Assembly: GCF_900129855.1 (NCBI RefSeq)
Contig: NZ_LT670819.1
Span: forward strand, 7,626,001 to 7,690,000
Source of the DNA: Streptomyces sp. 3214.6
Lineage (GTDB): Bacteria; Actinomycetota; Actinomycetes; Streptomycetales; Streptomycetaceae
Reading direction: 5' to 3'
DNA length: 64,000 bases
In this document: piece after piece, positions 17,432-25,530 of the stretch
Position numbering within the stretch: the stretch's first letter is position 1
Layout: every line of letters begins with the position of its first letter
Program-made: the position numbers and the translations under genes
Notes under the pieces: model-generated
Database searches by the model: none
Seen by the model: the letters and a program-made list of their open reading frames with translations, nothing else
Told to the model about the DNA's origin: nothing

Positions 17432-18960
17432 GCGGGCGCTCCCGGTGGAATGAAAGGCAGTCCTTGCGGCGCGCCCGACTCGATGAGCCGCCAGAGCGCG
17501 TCGGTGTCCGCGTGCTGTTCGATCAGGTCGCCGAGCCGGTCGAGCTGCTCCTCGCGCAGCCCGGCGAACGAGGTGTCGGCGGCGGGCACGAAACGCCGGC
17601 CCGTGGCGGCCGCCACCTCGCGCAGGAACGCCCGCCGGAACCCGTCCGACTCCAGCGAGCCGTGCCAGTGCGTGCCCCAGGTCTGGCCGACCCGGCAGCC
17701 GTCGAGGCTGTGTCCTTCGCCATCGGAGATGAACGGCTCACCGCCCGTGACGTCGGCGACCCCGTGATGGATCTCGTACCCCTCGACCGGCTCGCCGAGG
17801 GCTTGACCGGCGGGCCGGGTGAGGGTCTTCTCGCGGGCGAACCGCACCCGCACCGGCAGGACGCCGAGCCCGTCGACCTGCCCGCGCCGGCTCTCGACGT
17901 CGTCCTCGATGCGCTCGCCGAGGATCTGGAAGCCCCCGCAGATGCCGAGGACGGGCCGCTGCTCGGCGGCCCGCCGCCGCAGGGCGTCGGCGAGGCCGCG
18001 CTCGCGCAGCCACTCAAGGGCGCGCACGGTCCCCCGCGTCCCCGGGACGACGACCAGGTCGGCGTCGGCCAGCTCCTCGGGCCGGTCCACGAACCGCACG
18101 ACGACGCCCGGTTCGGCGGCCAGCGCGTCCACGTCCGTGAAGTTCGACATCAGCGGGATCGCGCAGACGGCGACCCGCAGCACGTCCTGTCCGACGGGCG
18201 GGGCGGTGTTCGACTCCCGGATCGTCCCGCGCAGGGAGACCCGGAGCCCGTCCTCCTCGTCGATCCCGAGCCCGTGCCGGAACGGCAGCACGCCGTACGT
18301 CCGCCGCCCGGTGAGCCCGTGCAGCATGTCGAGGCCCGGCTCCAGCAGGGAGACGTCCCCGCGGAACTTGTTGACGACAAACCCGGAAACGAGTTTCTGG
18401 TCCTCGGGGGAGAGCAGCGCGACGGTCCCGAAGAAGGAGGCGAAGACCCCGCCCCGGTCGATGTCGCCGACGACGAGGACCGGGAGCCCGGCGTTGCGGG
18501 CGATCCCCATGTTCACGATGTCGGTCCGCCGAAGATTGATCTCGGCAGGAGAGCCGGCCCCCTCACAGATCACCGCGTCATACGTGCCCCGCAACTCGGC
18601 GAGACAGTCGAGAACGGTTCCCAGGAGTTCCTGCTGCCGCCCCCCGTGATAGCCACGCGCGCTGAGCTCCCCGACGGGCTTCCCGAGCAGCACGACCTGA
18701 CTGCTCTGCTCGCCGCCGGGCTTGAGCAGCACGGGATTCATCAGGGCGGTCGGCTCGACCCGGCACGCCTGCGCCTGCATGGCCTGCGCCCGCCCGATCT
18801 CGGCGCCCTCACGCGTCACGAACGAGTTGAGGGACATGTTCTGCGCCTTGAACGGCGCGACCTTGACGCCCTGCCGCACCAGCCACCGGCAGATCCCGGC
18901 CGTGACGACGCTCTTGCCGGCGTCGGAGGTGGTGCCCGCGACGAGGAGTCCCCCGCTCAT
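17428..18960 (-). CDS. cobQ: Cobyric acid synthase
   Basis: A 510-residue ATP- and Gln-dependent amidotransferase that amidates side chains b, d, e and g of adenosylcobyrinic acid a,c-diamide. The N-terminal synthetase domain begins LLVAGTTSDAGKSVVTAGICRWL (modified P-loop), then VKVAPFKAQNMSLNSFVT and CEGAGSPAEINLR. The glutaminase domain carries VVPGTRGT, the nucleophile Cys in LGICGGFQILG and the EIHHG/HWHGSLESDGFRRAFL histidine region. ATG 18960 overlaps the cobD stop; its own stop overlaps cobN. Length and motifs are standard. Confidence 0.96.
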   Translation of the reverse strand: MSGGLLVAGTTSDAGKSVVTAGICRWLVRQGVKVAPFKAQNMSLNSFVTREGAEIGRAQAMQAQACRVEPTALMNPVLLKPGGEQSSQVVLLGKPVGELSARGYHGGRQQELLGTVLDCLAELRGTYDAVICEGAGSPAEINLRRTDIVNMGIARNAGLPVLVVGDIDRGGVFASFFGTVALLSPEDQKLVSGFVVNKFRGDVSLLEPGLDMLHGLTGRRTYGVLPFRHGLGIDEEDGLRVSLRGTIRESNTAPPVGQDVLRVAVCAIPLMSNFTDVDALAAEPGVVVRFVDRPEELADADLVVVPGTRGTVRALEWLRERGLADALRRRAAEQRPVLGICGGFQILGERIEDDVESRRGQVDGLGVLPVRVRFAREKTLTRPAGQALGEPVEGYEIHHGVADVTGGEPFISDGEGHSLDGCRVGQTWGTHWHGSLESDGFRRAFLREVAAATGRRFVPAADTSFAGLREEQLDRLGDLIEQHADTDALWRLIESGAPQGLPFIPPGAPA

Positions 18961-19910
18961 TTCGTCCGCCCCTTCCCTGTCGTGACGATGGCGCGCGCGG
19001 CGACGGTGACGCCGAGCGCCAGCAGGCCGACGCGGCGCGAGAGCCGTGCGGCGCGTTCGATGTCGTGGGCGACGACGGGCCGCCCGGCCGCCCCGTTCAG
19101 GACCGGCCGGTGCTCGACCCGGCCGCCGTACGACAGCGTCCCGCCCAGCCGCACGCCGAGCGCGCCCGCGAAGGAGGCCTCGACGGGCCCGGCGTTGGGG
19201 CTGGGATGCCGGCCGGCGTCCGCCCGCCAGGCCCGCAGCGCGGCCCGCGGATCATCCCCCGCGACGGCGGCCAGTACGGCGGTCAGCCGCGCCCCCGGCC
19301 ACCCGGCGAGGTCGTCGAGCCGCGCGGAGGCCCACCCGAACCGCCGGTACCGGGCCGACCTGTGCCCGACCATGGCGTCGAGTGTGTTGACGGCCCGGAA
19401 CCCGAGCAGCCCCGGCACCCCGCCGACGGCCCCCCACACGAGCGCCCCCACGACGGCGTCGGAGGTGTTCTCGGCGACGGACTCCACGACGGCCCGGGCC
19501 AACCCGTCCGCGTCCAGCGCCTGCGGATCCCGCCCGCACAGATGCGGCAGCCGTTCCCGGGCGGCCTCGACGTCCCCCGCTTCGAGGGCCCGACCGATGG
19601 CGCGGGCCTCCCGGACGAGAGAGGTCCCGCCGACCACCGCCCAGGTGGCGGCGGCGGTGAGGCCGAGAGAAGCGGCCGAAGAGGGACGTACGGCCTTGCG
19701 GGCGACGGCTCCCAGGGTCACGGCCCCACCGGCGCAGACGACGGTGTGGACGGCCCCCCAGCCGCGGTGGTCGCGCCAGAGCACCCGCTCCACGGCTGCG
19801 GCCGCCCGCCCGAACACGGCGACCGGATGCCCCCGGCGGGGATCGCCGAGGAGCAGGTCACCGAGGAGGCCGGCGGCGGCGCCGTACGCGTGAACGCGAT
19901 CGGCCTGCAC
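18957..19910 (-). CDS. cobD: Adenosylcobinamide-phosphate synthase CobD/CbiB
   Basis: A 317-residue multi-pass membrane protein that attaches aminopropanol phosphate to adenosylcobyric acid. Family blocks: GLLGDLLLGDPRRGHPVAVFGR at the N-terminus, VESVAENTSDAVVGALVWGAVGG, GFRAVNTLDAMVGHRS and PSPNAGPVEASFAGALGVRLGG. GTG 19910 is the only start that keeps the first family block intact; it has no clear Shine-Dalgarno sequence. It is the first gene of the seven-gene operon running to cobI and lies downstream of the cobalamin riboswitch and a possible 19-codon leader frame whose stop is 4 nt before this GTG. Confidence 0.93.
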   Translation of the reverse strand: MQADRVHAYGAAAGLLGDLLLGDPRRGHPVAVFGRAAAAVERVLWRDHRGWGAVHTVVCAGGAVTLGAVARKAVRPSSAASLGLTAAATWAVVGGTSLVREARAIGRALEAGDVEAARERLPHLCGRDPQALDADGLARAVVESVAENTSDAVVGALVWGAVGGVPGLLGFRAVNTLDAMVGHRSARYRRFGWASARLDDLAGWPGARLTAVLAAVAGDDPRAALRAWRADAGRHPSPNAGPVEASFAGALGVRLGGTLSYGGRVEHRPVLNGAAGRPVVAHDIERAARLSRRVGLLALGVTVAARAIVTTGKGRTK

Positions 19911-19914
19911 GGGC

Positions 19915-19974
19915 TCAGCCGGCCGTGGGGTCGGGCAGCGACCTGGTGCTGTGCCTCAACGGCCAAGCGGGCAT
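19915..19974 (-). CDS. Possible short leader ORF between riboswitch and cobD
   Basis: A 19-codon frame (MPAWPLRHSTRSLPDPTAG) starts at ATG 19974, with GAGGA about 10 nt upstream, and stops 4 nt before the cobD GTG. cobD itself lacks a convincing ribosome site, so translation may be coupled through this frame, which would put the riboswitch-controlled initiation site at the leader. No homology is claimed; it may be fortuitous. Confidence 0.3.
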   Translation of the reverse strand: MPAWPLRHSTRSLPDPTAG

Positions 19975-19994
19975 GGCGATATGTCCTCACTCAG

Positions 19995-20195
19995 GGTGTC
20001 CACGCCCTGGTTCGACGAGACCGGCGGCGAGAGTTCCTGGCTCCCGGGGCTTACTACCCCGGTGACAGTGGCGGGACCGCGCCGGATTCGCACCGGCTTC
20101 CTCTTCTGCCGCCGTACATGGCTCGGGCAGTCCACCACGGGCCCGGAAGGGCCGTCAACTTGCTGTTGACCTGCGCGGGGAGAGTGTGCAGAACC
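19995..20195 (-). promoter_or_regulatory. Cobalamin (adenosylcobalamin) riboswitch
   Basis: On the minus strand the conserved core reads GGAAGCCGGTGCGAATCC (20103-20086), then GCGGTCCCGCCACTGTCACC (20082-20063) with the diagnostic GCCACTGT, and AGCCAGGAACTC (20043-20032) as the B12-box-like segment. These are the hallmarks of the cobalamin aptamer. The outer limits are approximate. It sits upstream of cobD, so high cobalamin should repress the cobD-cobQ-cobN-chlID-cobO-cobB-cobI operon. No terminator with a U-run separates it from cobD, which favours control of translation initiation (inference). Confidence 0.93.
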
Positions 20196-20232
20196 CCACA
20201 TCGGCCTGGTCCCACGGCGCGCGGAGCATGAC

Positions 20233-20280
20233 TCGGCCCTGCCTGCGGCCGCCCGAGAGGGCGACCGCAGGCAGGGCCGG
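20233..20280 (-). terminator. Strong hairpin after the pit operon
   Basis: CGGCCCTGCCTGCGG and CCGCAGGCAGGGCCGG form a near-perfect 15-bp inverted repeat around a loop that contains a further GCCC/GGGC pairing. It lies just beyond the stop of the small membrane protein gene (20299) and before the riboswitch, so it most likely ends the leftward pit transcript and insulates the cob operon. Confidence 0.75.
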
Positions 20281-20298
20281 GTGAGAAACCTGTACGGC

Positions 20299-20520
20299 TC
20301 AGGCCACGATCAGGGAGATCCCGTAGGCCACCGCCGCCGCGCACGCCGCGAAGCAGGCGTACGCGCCCGTCACCGCGAGAGTGGCCGACCCGCCCTCTGC
20401 CGTGGCGCGTTCCTGGCGGGACAGGCCCATGATGCCCAGGGTGAACAGGGTGACGAGGCCCACGGTGACCGCGAGGCTGACACCGAAGACGGAGCCCAGG
20501 GCTGTCCAGTCGATCTTCAT
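20299..20520 (-). CDS. Small membrane protein downstream of pit
   Basis: A 73-residue protein with two hydrophobic helices: GSVFGVSLAVTVGLVTLFTLGIMG and, after a short basic/acidic loop (LSRQERATAEGG), ATLAVTGAYACFAACAAAVAYG. It starts at ATG 20520, 34 bp after the phosphate transporter stop, in the same direction, and is followed by a strong hairpin, so the two form one operon. No family function is known to me; a small accessory subunit of the phosphate transporter is the obvious inference. Confidence 0.8.
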   Translation of the reverse strand: MKIDWTALGSVFGVSLAVTVGLVTLFTLGIMGLSRQERATAEGGSATLAVTGAYACFAACAAAVAYGISLIVA

Positions 20521-20554
20521 GCTGGTTCTCTTCCTTCGTACCGGGTGCGCGGGC

Positions 20555-21805
20555 TCAGACGGCCGCGGCCGGGGGAGCGGCGGGCTCGGTGGGCGCGATC
20601 GCGGTCGCCGGGGACGGGATCGTGGCCGTCAGGTCCTCGGTCACCGTGCCCGTCGGGGGCGGGGTCACCGCCGCGATCGCCGTGGTGATCACGCCCGGGG
20701 ATTCCTCGGGCTCGTTGACGTTGGACGCGTCGACGACCTCACGTCGCGAGATCTTCCAGATCGCCGCGCTGGAGGCCACCAGGAAGACGGCCACGACCGC
20801 CGTGCCCCAGTCGCCGAGGTCCGTGACCGACTCGGCCAGCGCGCCCACCAGCGCCGCCGCCGGCAGCGTCAGGCCCCACGCCACGAACATGCGGGTCGCC
20901 GTCGACCAGCGGACCACGCCGCCCTTGCGGCCCAGGCCCGCGCCCATCACCGCGCCGGAGACCGAGTGGGTGGTGGAGAGGGAGAAGCCGAGGTGGGAGG
21001 AGGCCAGGATGACCGTGGCCGCGCTGGTCTGGGCGGCGAAGCCCTGCTGCGGCTGAAGGTCGGTCAGGCCCTTGCCCATGGTGCGGATGATGCGCCAGCC
21101 GCCGAGGTAGGTGCCGAGCGCGATGGCCAGGCCGGCGGAGAGGATGACCCAGACCGGCGGGTCGGAGTCGGGGGCCACGGCGCCGCCGGCGACCAGGGCG
21201 AGGGTGATGATGCCCATCGTCTTCTGCGCGTCGTTGGTGCCGTGGGCGAGGGAGACCAGGCCGGCCGAGGCGATCTGGCCGGCCCGGTAGCCCTTCTCGG
21301 CGGCCTTGCCGTCGGCCTTCTTGCCGAGGGTGTAGGAGAGGCGGGTCGCGAGCATCGCGGCGACGCCCGCGACGATGGGCGCCGCGATCGCCGGGATGAG
21401 GACCTTGGTGACCAGCGCGTCGCCGTGCACCGCGTCGAAGCCGGCCGAGGCGATGGTGGCGCCGATCAGACCGCCCATGAGGGCGTGGGAGGAGCTGGAG
21501 GGCAGGCCCACCAGCCAGGTCAGCAGGTTCCAGAGGATCGCGCCGACCAACGCGGCGAAGATGACCTCGGGACGGATGCCGGTCTCGTCGACGAGACCCT
21601 TGGAGATCGTGTTGGCGACCTCCACGGAGAGGAAAGCGCCCACCAGGTTGAGCGCGGCGGACATGGCCACCGCGACCTTGGGCTTGAGTGCACCGGTCGA
21701 GATGGTCGTGGCCATCGCGTTGGCGGTGTCATGAAAACCGTTCGTGAAATCAAACGCGAGTGCGGTTACCACCACAATCGCGAGGATCAGCGAGAAGTTT
21801 TCCAT
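20555..21805 (-). CDS. pit: Low-affinity inorganic phosphate transporter, PiT family
   Basis: A 416-residue permease with about ten hydrophobic segments in two inverted halves. The duplicated PiT signature appears as FDFTNGFHDTANAMAT near residue 18 and SLAHGTNDAQKTMGI in the second half, and PSSSSHALMGGL and LSTTHSVSGAVMGAG are the paired re-entrant segments. The last 50 residues are Pro/Ala/Thr-rich and probably cytoplasmic. It corresponds in position to S. coelicolor pitH2 (from memory). A PHO-box-like pair of 11-bp repeats lies 48 bp upstream of ATG 21805. The 73-residue membrane protein gene follows in the same operon. Confidence 0.94.
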   Translation of the reverse strand: MENFSLILAIVVVTALAFDFTNGFHDTANAMATTISTGALKPKVAVAMSAALNLVGAFLSVEVANTISKGLVDETGIRPEVIFAALVGAILWNLLTWLVGLPSSSSHALMGGLIGATIASAGFDAVHGDALVTKVLIPAIAAPIVAGVAAMLATRLSYTLGKKADGKAAEKGYRAGQIASAGLVSLAHGTNDAQKTMGIITLALVAGGAVAPDSDPPVWVILSAGLAIALGTYLGGWRIIRTMGKGLTDLQPQQGFAAQTSAATVILASSHLGFSLSTTHSVSGAVMGAGLGRKGGVVRWSTATRMFVAWGLTLPAAALVGALAESVTDLGDWGTAVVAVFLVASSAAIWKISRREVVDASNVNEPEESPGVITTAIAAVTPPPTGTVTEDLTATIPSPATAIAPTEPAAPPAAAV

Positions 21806-21852
21806 TTACCCAGGCAATCGTTCGAAGTCATCGGTCGGTTGACCGTAGGAAA

Positions 21853-21874
21853 CCTGAGTGAACGGAAGATGAAC
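21853..21874 (-). promoter_or_regulatory. Probable PHO box (PhoP binding site) upstream of pit
   Basis: On the minus strand two abutting 11-bp units read GTTCATCTTCC and GTTCACTCAGG, matching the Streptomyces PHO-box plan of 11-bp direct repeats beginning GTTCA. The site ends 48 bp upstream of the pit start, overlapping the expected promoter. PhoP could activate or repress here; position alone does not decide. Confidence 0.7.
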
Positions 21875-22004
21875 TGAGGGGGGCTTCAGGGTGTCCGATG
21901 TCGGGGTGACTGTGCGGTCCGTACGGCTGCTCGCCGCCCGCGAGCCGCTCCGGCCGGGTCGCGCAGCCGTTGAAGAGATTCTGGTCACCCGGCAGGATCG
22001 GGGC

Positions 22005-22718
22005 ATGGCTGAGCAGCGGCGCGACGGGCGGGGGTCCCGGGACGCGCGGGGCGGCATGTGGAGTGCGGCCCAGGCGCGGGCCTGGGAGGCGCTCGTGACG
22101 ACGGCCCGCCGCACGGTGAGCGACGGCCTGGTCGTCGGCACCTCCGGCAACGTCTCCGTGCGCGTCGGCGACACCGTGCTGGTCACCCCGTCGGGCGTGC
22201 CCTACGACCGGCTCACCCCGGACGACGTCACGGGCGTCGACCTCACCGGCCGGCAGGTGCTCGGCGCCCTGGTCCCGACGAGCGAGCTGCCCATGCACCT
22301 CGCCGTCTACCGGGCCACCGACGCCGGTGCGGTCGTCCACACCCACGCCGTGCACGCCACGGCCGTCTCCACCCTCGTCGGCGAGCTTCCCCTCGTCCAC
22401 TACATGGCGGGCGCGCTCGGCGGCGCCGTCCGGGTCGCCCCCTATGCGACCTACGGCACCGAGGCGTTGGCCGCCAACATGCTCGCGGCCCTCGCCGACC
22501 GCACCGGCTGCCTCCTGCAGAACCACGGCACCCTCACCTACGGCAGCACCCTCGACCAGGCCTACGACCGCACGGCCCAGCTGGAGTGGATGTGCCGGCT
22601 GTGGCTGACGGCCTCGTCGCTGCCCGGCCGCAGTCCCACCCTCCTGACGGAGGAACAGGTCGCGGAGGCGGGGGAGCGGCTGCGGGCGTACGGGCAGCGG
22701 CCTCCGTCCCGTCGGTGA
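22005..22718 (+). CDS. Class II aldolase/adducin family protein
   Basis: A 237-residue protein of the L-fuculose/L-rhamnulose phosphate aldolase fold. TSGNVSVRVGD is the phosphate-binding start, VTPSGVPYDRLTPDDV and PTSELPMHLAVYR include the catalytic acid region, and VVHTHAVHATAVS supplies two metal-binding His, with the third in LLQNHGTLTYG. All zinc ligands therefore appear present. The substrate is not predictable. I start at ATG 22005, since the preceding frame from 21891 overlaps the PHO-box region and carries no family sequence. It is divergent from pit and followed 45 bp later by an alpha/beta hydrolase gene in the same direction. Confidence 0.87.
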   Translation: MAEQRRDGRGSRDARGGMWSAAQARAWEALVTTARRTVSDGLVVGTSGNVSVRVGDTVLVTPSGVPYDRLTPDDVTGVDLTGRQVLGALVPTSELPMHLAVYRATDAGAVVHTHAVHATAVSTLVGELPLVHYMAGALGGAVRVAPYATYGTEALAANMLAALADRTGCLLQNHGTLTYGSTLDQAYDRTAQLEWMCRLWLTASSLPGRSPTLLTEEQVAEAGERLRAYGQRPPSRR

Positions 22719-22763
22719 TGAGCTCCACTGGCCGGTCGCGACGATGGCCAGGACACTGGACGG

Positions 22764-23897
22764 GTGCGCACTGTCAAAGCGACGGCCGCCGCCGTCACCG
22801 CAGCCCTGGCCGCCGGCGCCGCCAGTGTCGCCGTCGGCCGGTTCGCCAGCGACGCCGCGCTGAAGGCGCCGCCCGGCCGGCCCCTGCCCACCGAACCCCG
22901 GCTCACGGTGCACCGCACGGCCGCCGGCCAGATCACCCTCACCCGCGACCTGGCCGCCCTGCGCCCCGGCACCCACGGCCTCTCCGGCAACGGCTCCCAC
23001 GCGGTCGTCGGCGCCGTCCTGCCCACCGCCGCGCACTCCGCCGACACCGTCGTACGCCGCCTGGAACGCGTCACCCACGGCACGCTGAACCCCGGCGACG
23101 CGGTCTGGCTCACCCCGAATCTGTACGTCGGCGACCCCGGCAGCGCCCTCGGCCTCGACCACGCCGACATCGACGTCCCCGGCGAACTGGGAAGCCTGCC
23201 CGCCTGGTTCGTCCCCGGCGCCCGGCGCACCTGGGTGATCGCCGTGCACGGCCTGGGCACCACCCGGGAACACGCCCTGAACATCATGGGTTTCCTGCAC
23301 CGCCGCCGCTTCCCCGTGCTCGCCCTCGCCTACCGCGGCGACCTCGGGGCACCCCGCTCCCCGGACAGGCTGAACCACCTCGGCGCGACCGAGTGGCGCG
23401 ACCTGGACGCGGCGATGCGGTACGCCGTGCGCTACGGCGCCGAACGCGTCGTCCTGCTCGGCTGGTCCACCGGCGCCACCATGGCCCTGCGCGCCGCCGC
23501 CGACTCGGGGCTGCGCGACCTCGTCTCGGGGCTCGTGCTGGACTCCCCGGTCCTGGACTGGCGGACGACCCTGCGCGCCCTCGCCGCTGCCCGGCACACC
23601 CCCGGCCCGCTGCTGCCGCTCGCCGTCCGCGCCGCCGAGGGCCGCACCGGTCCGCACGGCGGTCCCGGCGACGGCGACGCGGCCGCCGACCCGGCCCGGC
23701 TGACGGTCCCGACCCTGATCCTGCACGGTCCCGACGACACCGTCGCGCCCTGGGGAGCCTCTCGCCGCCTCGCCGCGCGCCGGCCCGACCTCGTGGCCCT
23801 GCACACCGTCCCGCAGGCCCCGCACGGCGCCATGTGGAATGTCGACCCCGCGGCCTACGAGGAGGCCCTGCGCCGCTTCCTCACCCCCCTCATGTGA
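22764..23897 (+). CDS. Alpha/beta hydrolase, membrane-anchored or exported
   Basis: A 377-residue protein. The N-terminus (MRTVKATAAAVTAALAAGAASVAVG) is a signal peptide or anchor. The hydrolase core has the oxyanion strand WVIAVHGLGTTREHA, the nucleophile elbow LLGWSTGATMAL (Ser), a likely acid in LILHGPDDTVAP and a catalytic His in VPQAPHGAMW. It belongs to the serine aminopeptidase/lysophospholipase-like hydrolases; the substrate is unknown. GTG 22764 has no obvious Shine-Dalgarno sequence. It may be co-transcribed with the aldolase gene upstream. Confidence 0.86.
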   Translation: MRTVKATAAAVTAALAAGAASVAVGRFASDAALKAPPGRPLPTEPRLTVHRTAAGQITLTRDLAALRPGTHGLSGNGSHAVVGAVLPTAAHSADTVVRRLERVTHGTLNPGDAVWLTPNLYVGDPGSALGLDHADIDVPGELGSLPAWFVPGARRTWVIAVHGLGTTREHALNIMGFLHRRRFPVLALAYRGDLGAPRSPDRLNHLGATEWRDLDAAMRYAVRYGAERVVLLGWSTGATMALRAAADSGLRDLVSGLVLDSPVLDWRTTLRALAAARHTPGPLLPLAVRAAEGRTGPHGGPGDGDAAADPARLTVPTLILHGPDDTVAPWGASRRLAARRPDLVALHTVPQAPHGAMWNVDPAAYEEALRRFLTPLM

Positions 23898-24065
23898 GCC
23901 TGTGGCAGAGCCGCCCGTACCGGTCGCGACCGTTCCGTTTAAGCCCGTACCACTGGCCTGAACACGTCTTCCCACCCTTCGCGGAACCCCGTGCGTTGGC
24001 CAGTCCCGTAGCCCGCCGTGACATTCCGTTTGGGTTTTCGGACCGTCAACCGGAAGACTGCACCC

Positions 24066-25502
24066 GTGACGTCCCGTATCCCGCGCGACTCCAGGCTTCG
24101 ACTCGTCCGCCCGCGACCCCTGGCCGCCGCCCCCTCAGCTGTGAACGAGCGGCGCCCGCGCCGCCCCGCACCCCGCCCGCCGGAGGGCACCCCGGCCCCC
24201 GCGGAACTGGCCAGAATGGCGCGCTCCGGACTGGCCGCCGCGGCCCGCGTCGCCCGCTGGGCCGACAACGCCCTCGGACCCGGCCGAGACGCCGCGACCA
24301 CCGACGGCAAGGCCACCCTCTCCGCCGCGACCGCCGAACGGGCGGCCAGTGATCTGGGCCTGACCACGGACCGGATCCGCGCCGACTGGGACACCGCCCG
24401 CCTCGCCGGCCTCGTCGAGGTGCATGGCGACAGCGCCCGCCCCGGCTGGCGGCTGCGCGCCTGGGACCGCGACGACAGCGCCGTCCTGCGCGGCTGGGTC
24501 GCCCTGTTCGACGCCTGGTCGCTCGCCTCCCCGGAACCCGGGGAGCAGGAGGCCGCCGCCGTCGCCGAGGTCGTCTCGGCCATGCCGCAGGTGCTCTCCT
24601 TCCTCCAGCTGTCCGCCGGGCCCGTCCCCGTGGAACAGCTCCTGGACCTGCTGCGCCAGCGCGTCACCGAACTGCGCACCGAGCGCTGCGAGGTCCCCTA
24701 CGGCGCCGGCTCCGAACCCGCCACGCCCCTCGCCCCGGTCCCCTCCGCCGAGGCCGACCCGGCGGAGCCCGCGCAGGACGCCGAACTCGCCCCCCTCCTC
24801 GACTGGGCCCTGCACGCCCTCGCCTCCGTCGGCGCCCTCACCTACGGCGCCGGACAGGCCACGCTCACCCCGCTGGGCAGCTGGGCGGTCTGGGTCAAGC
24901 TGGAGCAGATCTGCGTCGCCGCGCAGAGCCCCGCCGGGAACATCGAGCAGTCGGCCGAGGGCATGCTCCGCGGCTGCGCCCAGCTCCGCCCGAACGCGGC
25001 CCGCGCCGAGTACCGAGCCTGGCTCGCCGCCCGGACCGTCAGCAGCGCCGTCACCGAGCTGCTGCTCGCCGCCCGCGGGGACGACGCCCTGCTGCGCGGC
25101 CTCGCCTTCGAGGCGCTGCGCGTCGTCGGCGCCCCCGCCGAGCCCGACGTCCGCGCGGTCGTCGACGAGCCGGCCCTGCGGCCGTACGCGCTGCTGTGGC
25201 TCGCCGAGCACGACGGCATCGACCCGGAGGACGCCCACGAGGTGCTCACCCGCGAGGAGGCCACCTGGCTGTGGGTCGACACCGCCGCCGCCGTCGCCGA
25301 CCACGGCGAGGCGCCGATGCTCGTACGCCACCTGGAGTCCGCGCTGCAGCCGACCGTGCCCGCCCTGCTGACCGAGGTGCGGGCCGTGGGACACCCGCGC
25401 ACCGTGCAGGTACTGGTCGCGCTCGCCGCCGCGCACCCCGACCCGGCGCTGGCCAAGGCCGTCCGCCGGGCCGCCTTCCAGGTGCACACCGGGGGCAGTT
25501 GA
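24066..25502 (+). CDS. Conserved actinomycete protein of unknown function
   Basis: About 478 residues, strongly Ala/Leu-rich and helical, without a signal peptide. The N-terminal 50 residues are Arg/Pro-rich and basic (SRIPRDSRLRLVRPRPL), the centre contains a winged-helix-like stretch (ATAERAASDLGLTTDRIRADW ... GLVEVHGDSARPGWRL), and the C-terminal 150 residues look like HEAT/ARM-type helical repeats. I do not recognise a function. GTG 24066 is chosen because GGAAG lies about 9 nt upstream; ATG 24018 is an alternative that adds 16 residues. It ends convergently with the VOC gene, 28 bp apart. Confidence 0.8.
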   Translation: MTSRIPRDSRLRLVRPRPLAAAPSAVNERRPRRPAPRPPEGTPAPAELARMARSGLAAAARVARWADNALGPGRDAATTDGKATLSAATAERAASDLGLTTDRIRADWDTARLAGLVEVHGDSARPGWRLRAWDRDDSAVLRGWVALFDAWSLASPEPGEQEAAAVAEVVSAMPQVLSFLQLSAGPVPVEQLLDLLRQRVTELRTERCEVPYGAGSEPATPLAPVPSAEADPAEPAQDAELAPLLDWALHALASVGALTYGAGQATLTPLGSWAVWVKLEQICVAAQSPAGNIEQSAEGMLRGCAQLRPNAARAEYRAWLAARTVSSAVTELLLAARGDDALLRGLAFEALRVVGAPAEPDVRAVVDEPALRPYALLWLAEHDGIDPEDAHEVLTREEATWLWVDTAAAVADHGEAPMLVRHLESALQPTVPALLTEVRAVGHPRTVQVLVALAAAHPDPALAKAVRRAAFQVHTGGS

Positions 25503-25530
25503 GCCCCCGGCCCCGGCCCCGAAGCGCCTC

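Noticed and set aside
14057-17767. A 1236-codon open frame on the plus strand opposite cobN
   Set aside because: It is antisense to a perfectly conserved CobN and its translation is Arg/Gly/Val-rich without motifs. High G+C at codon position 3 makes such shadow frames common.
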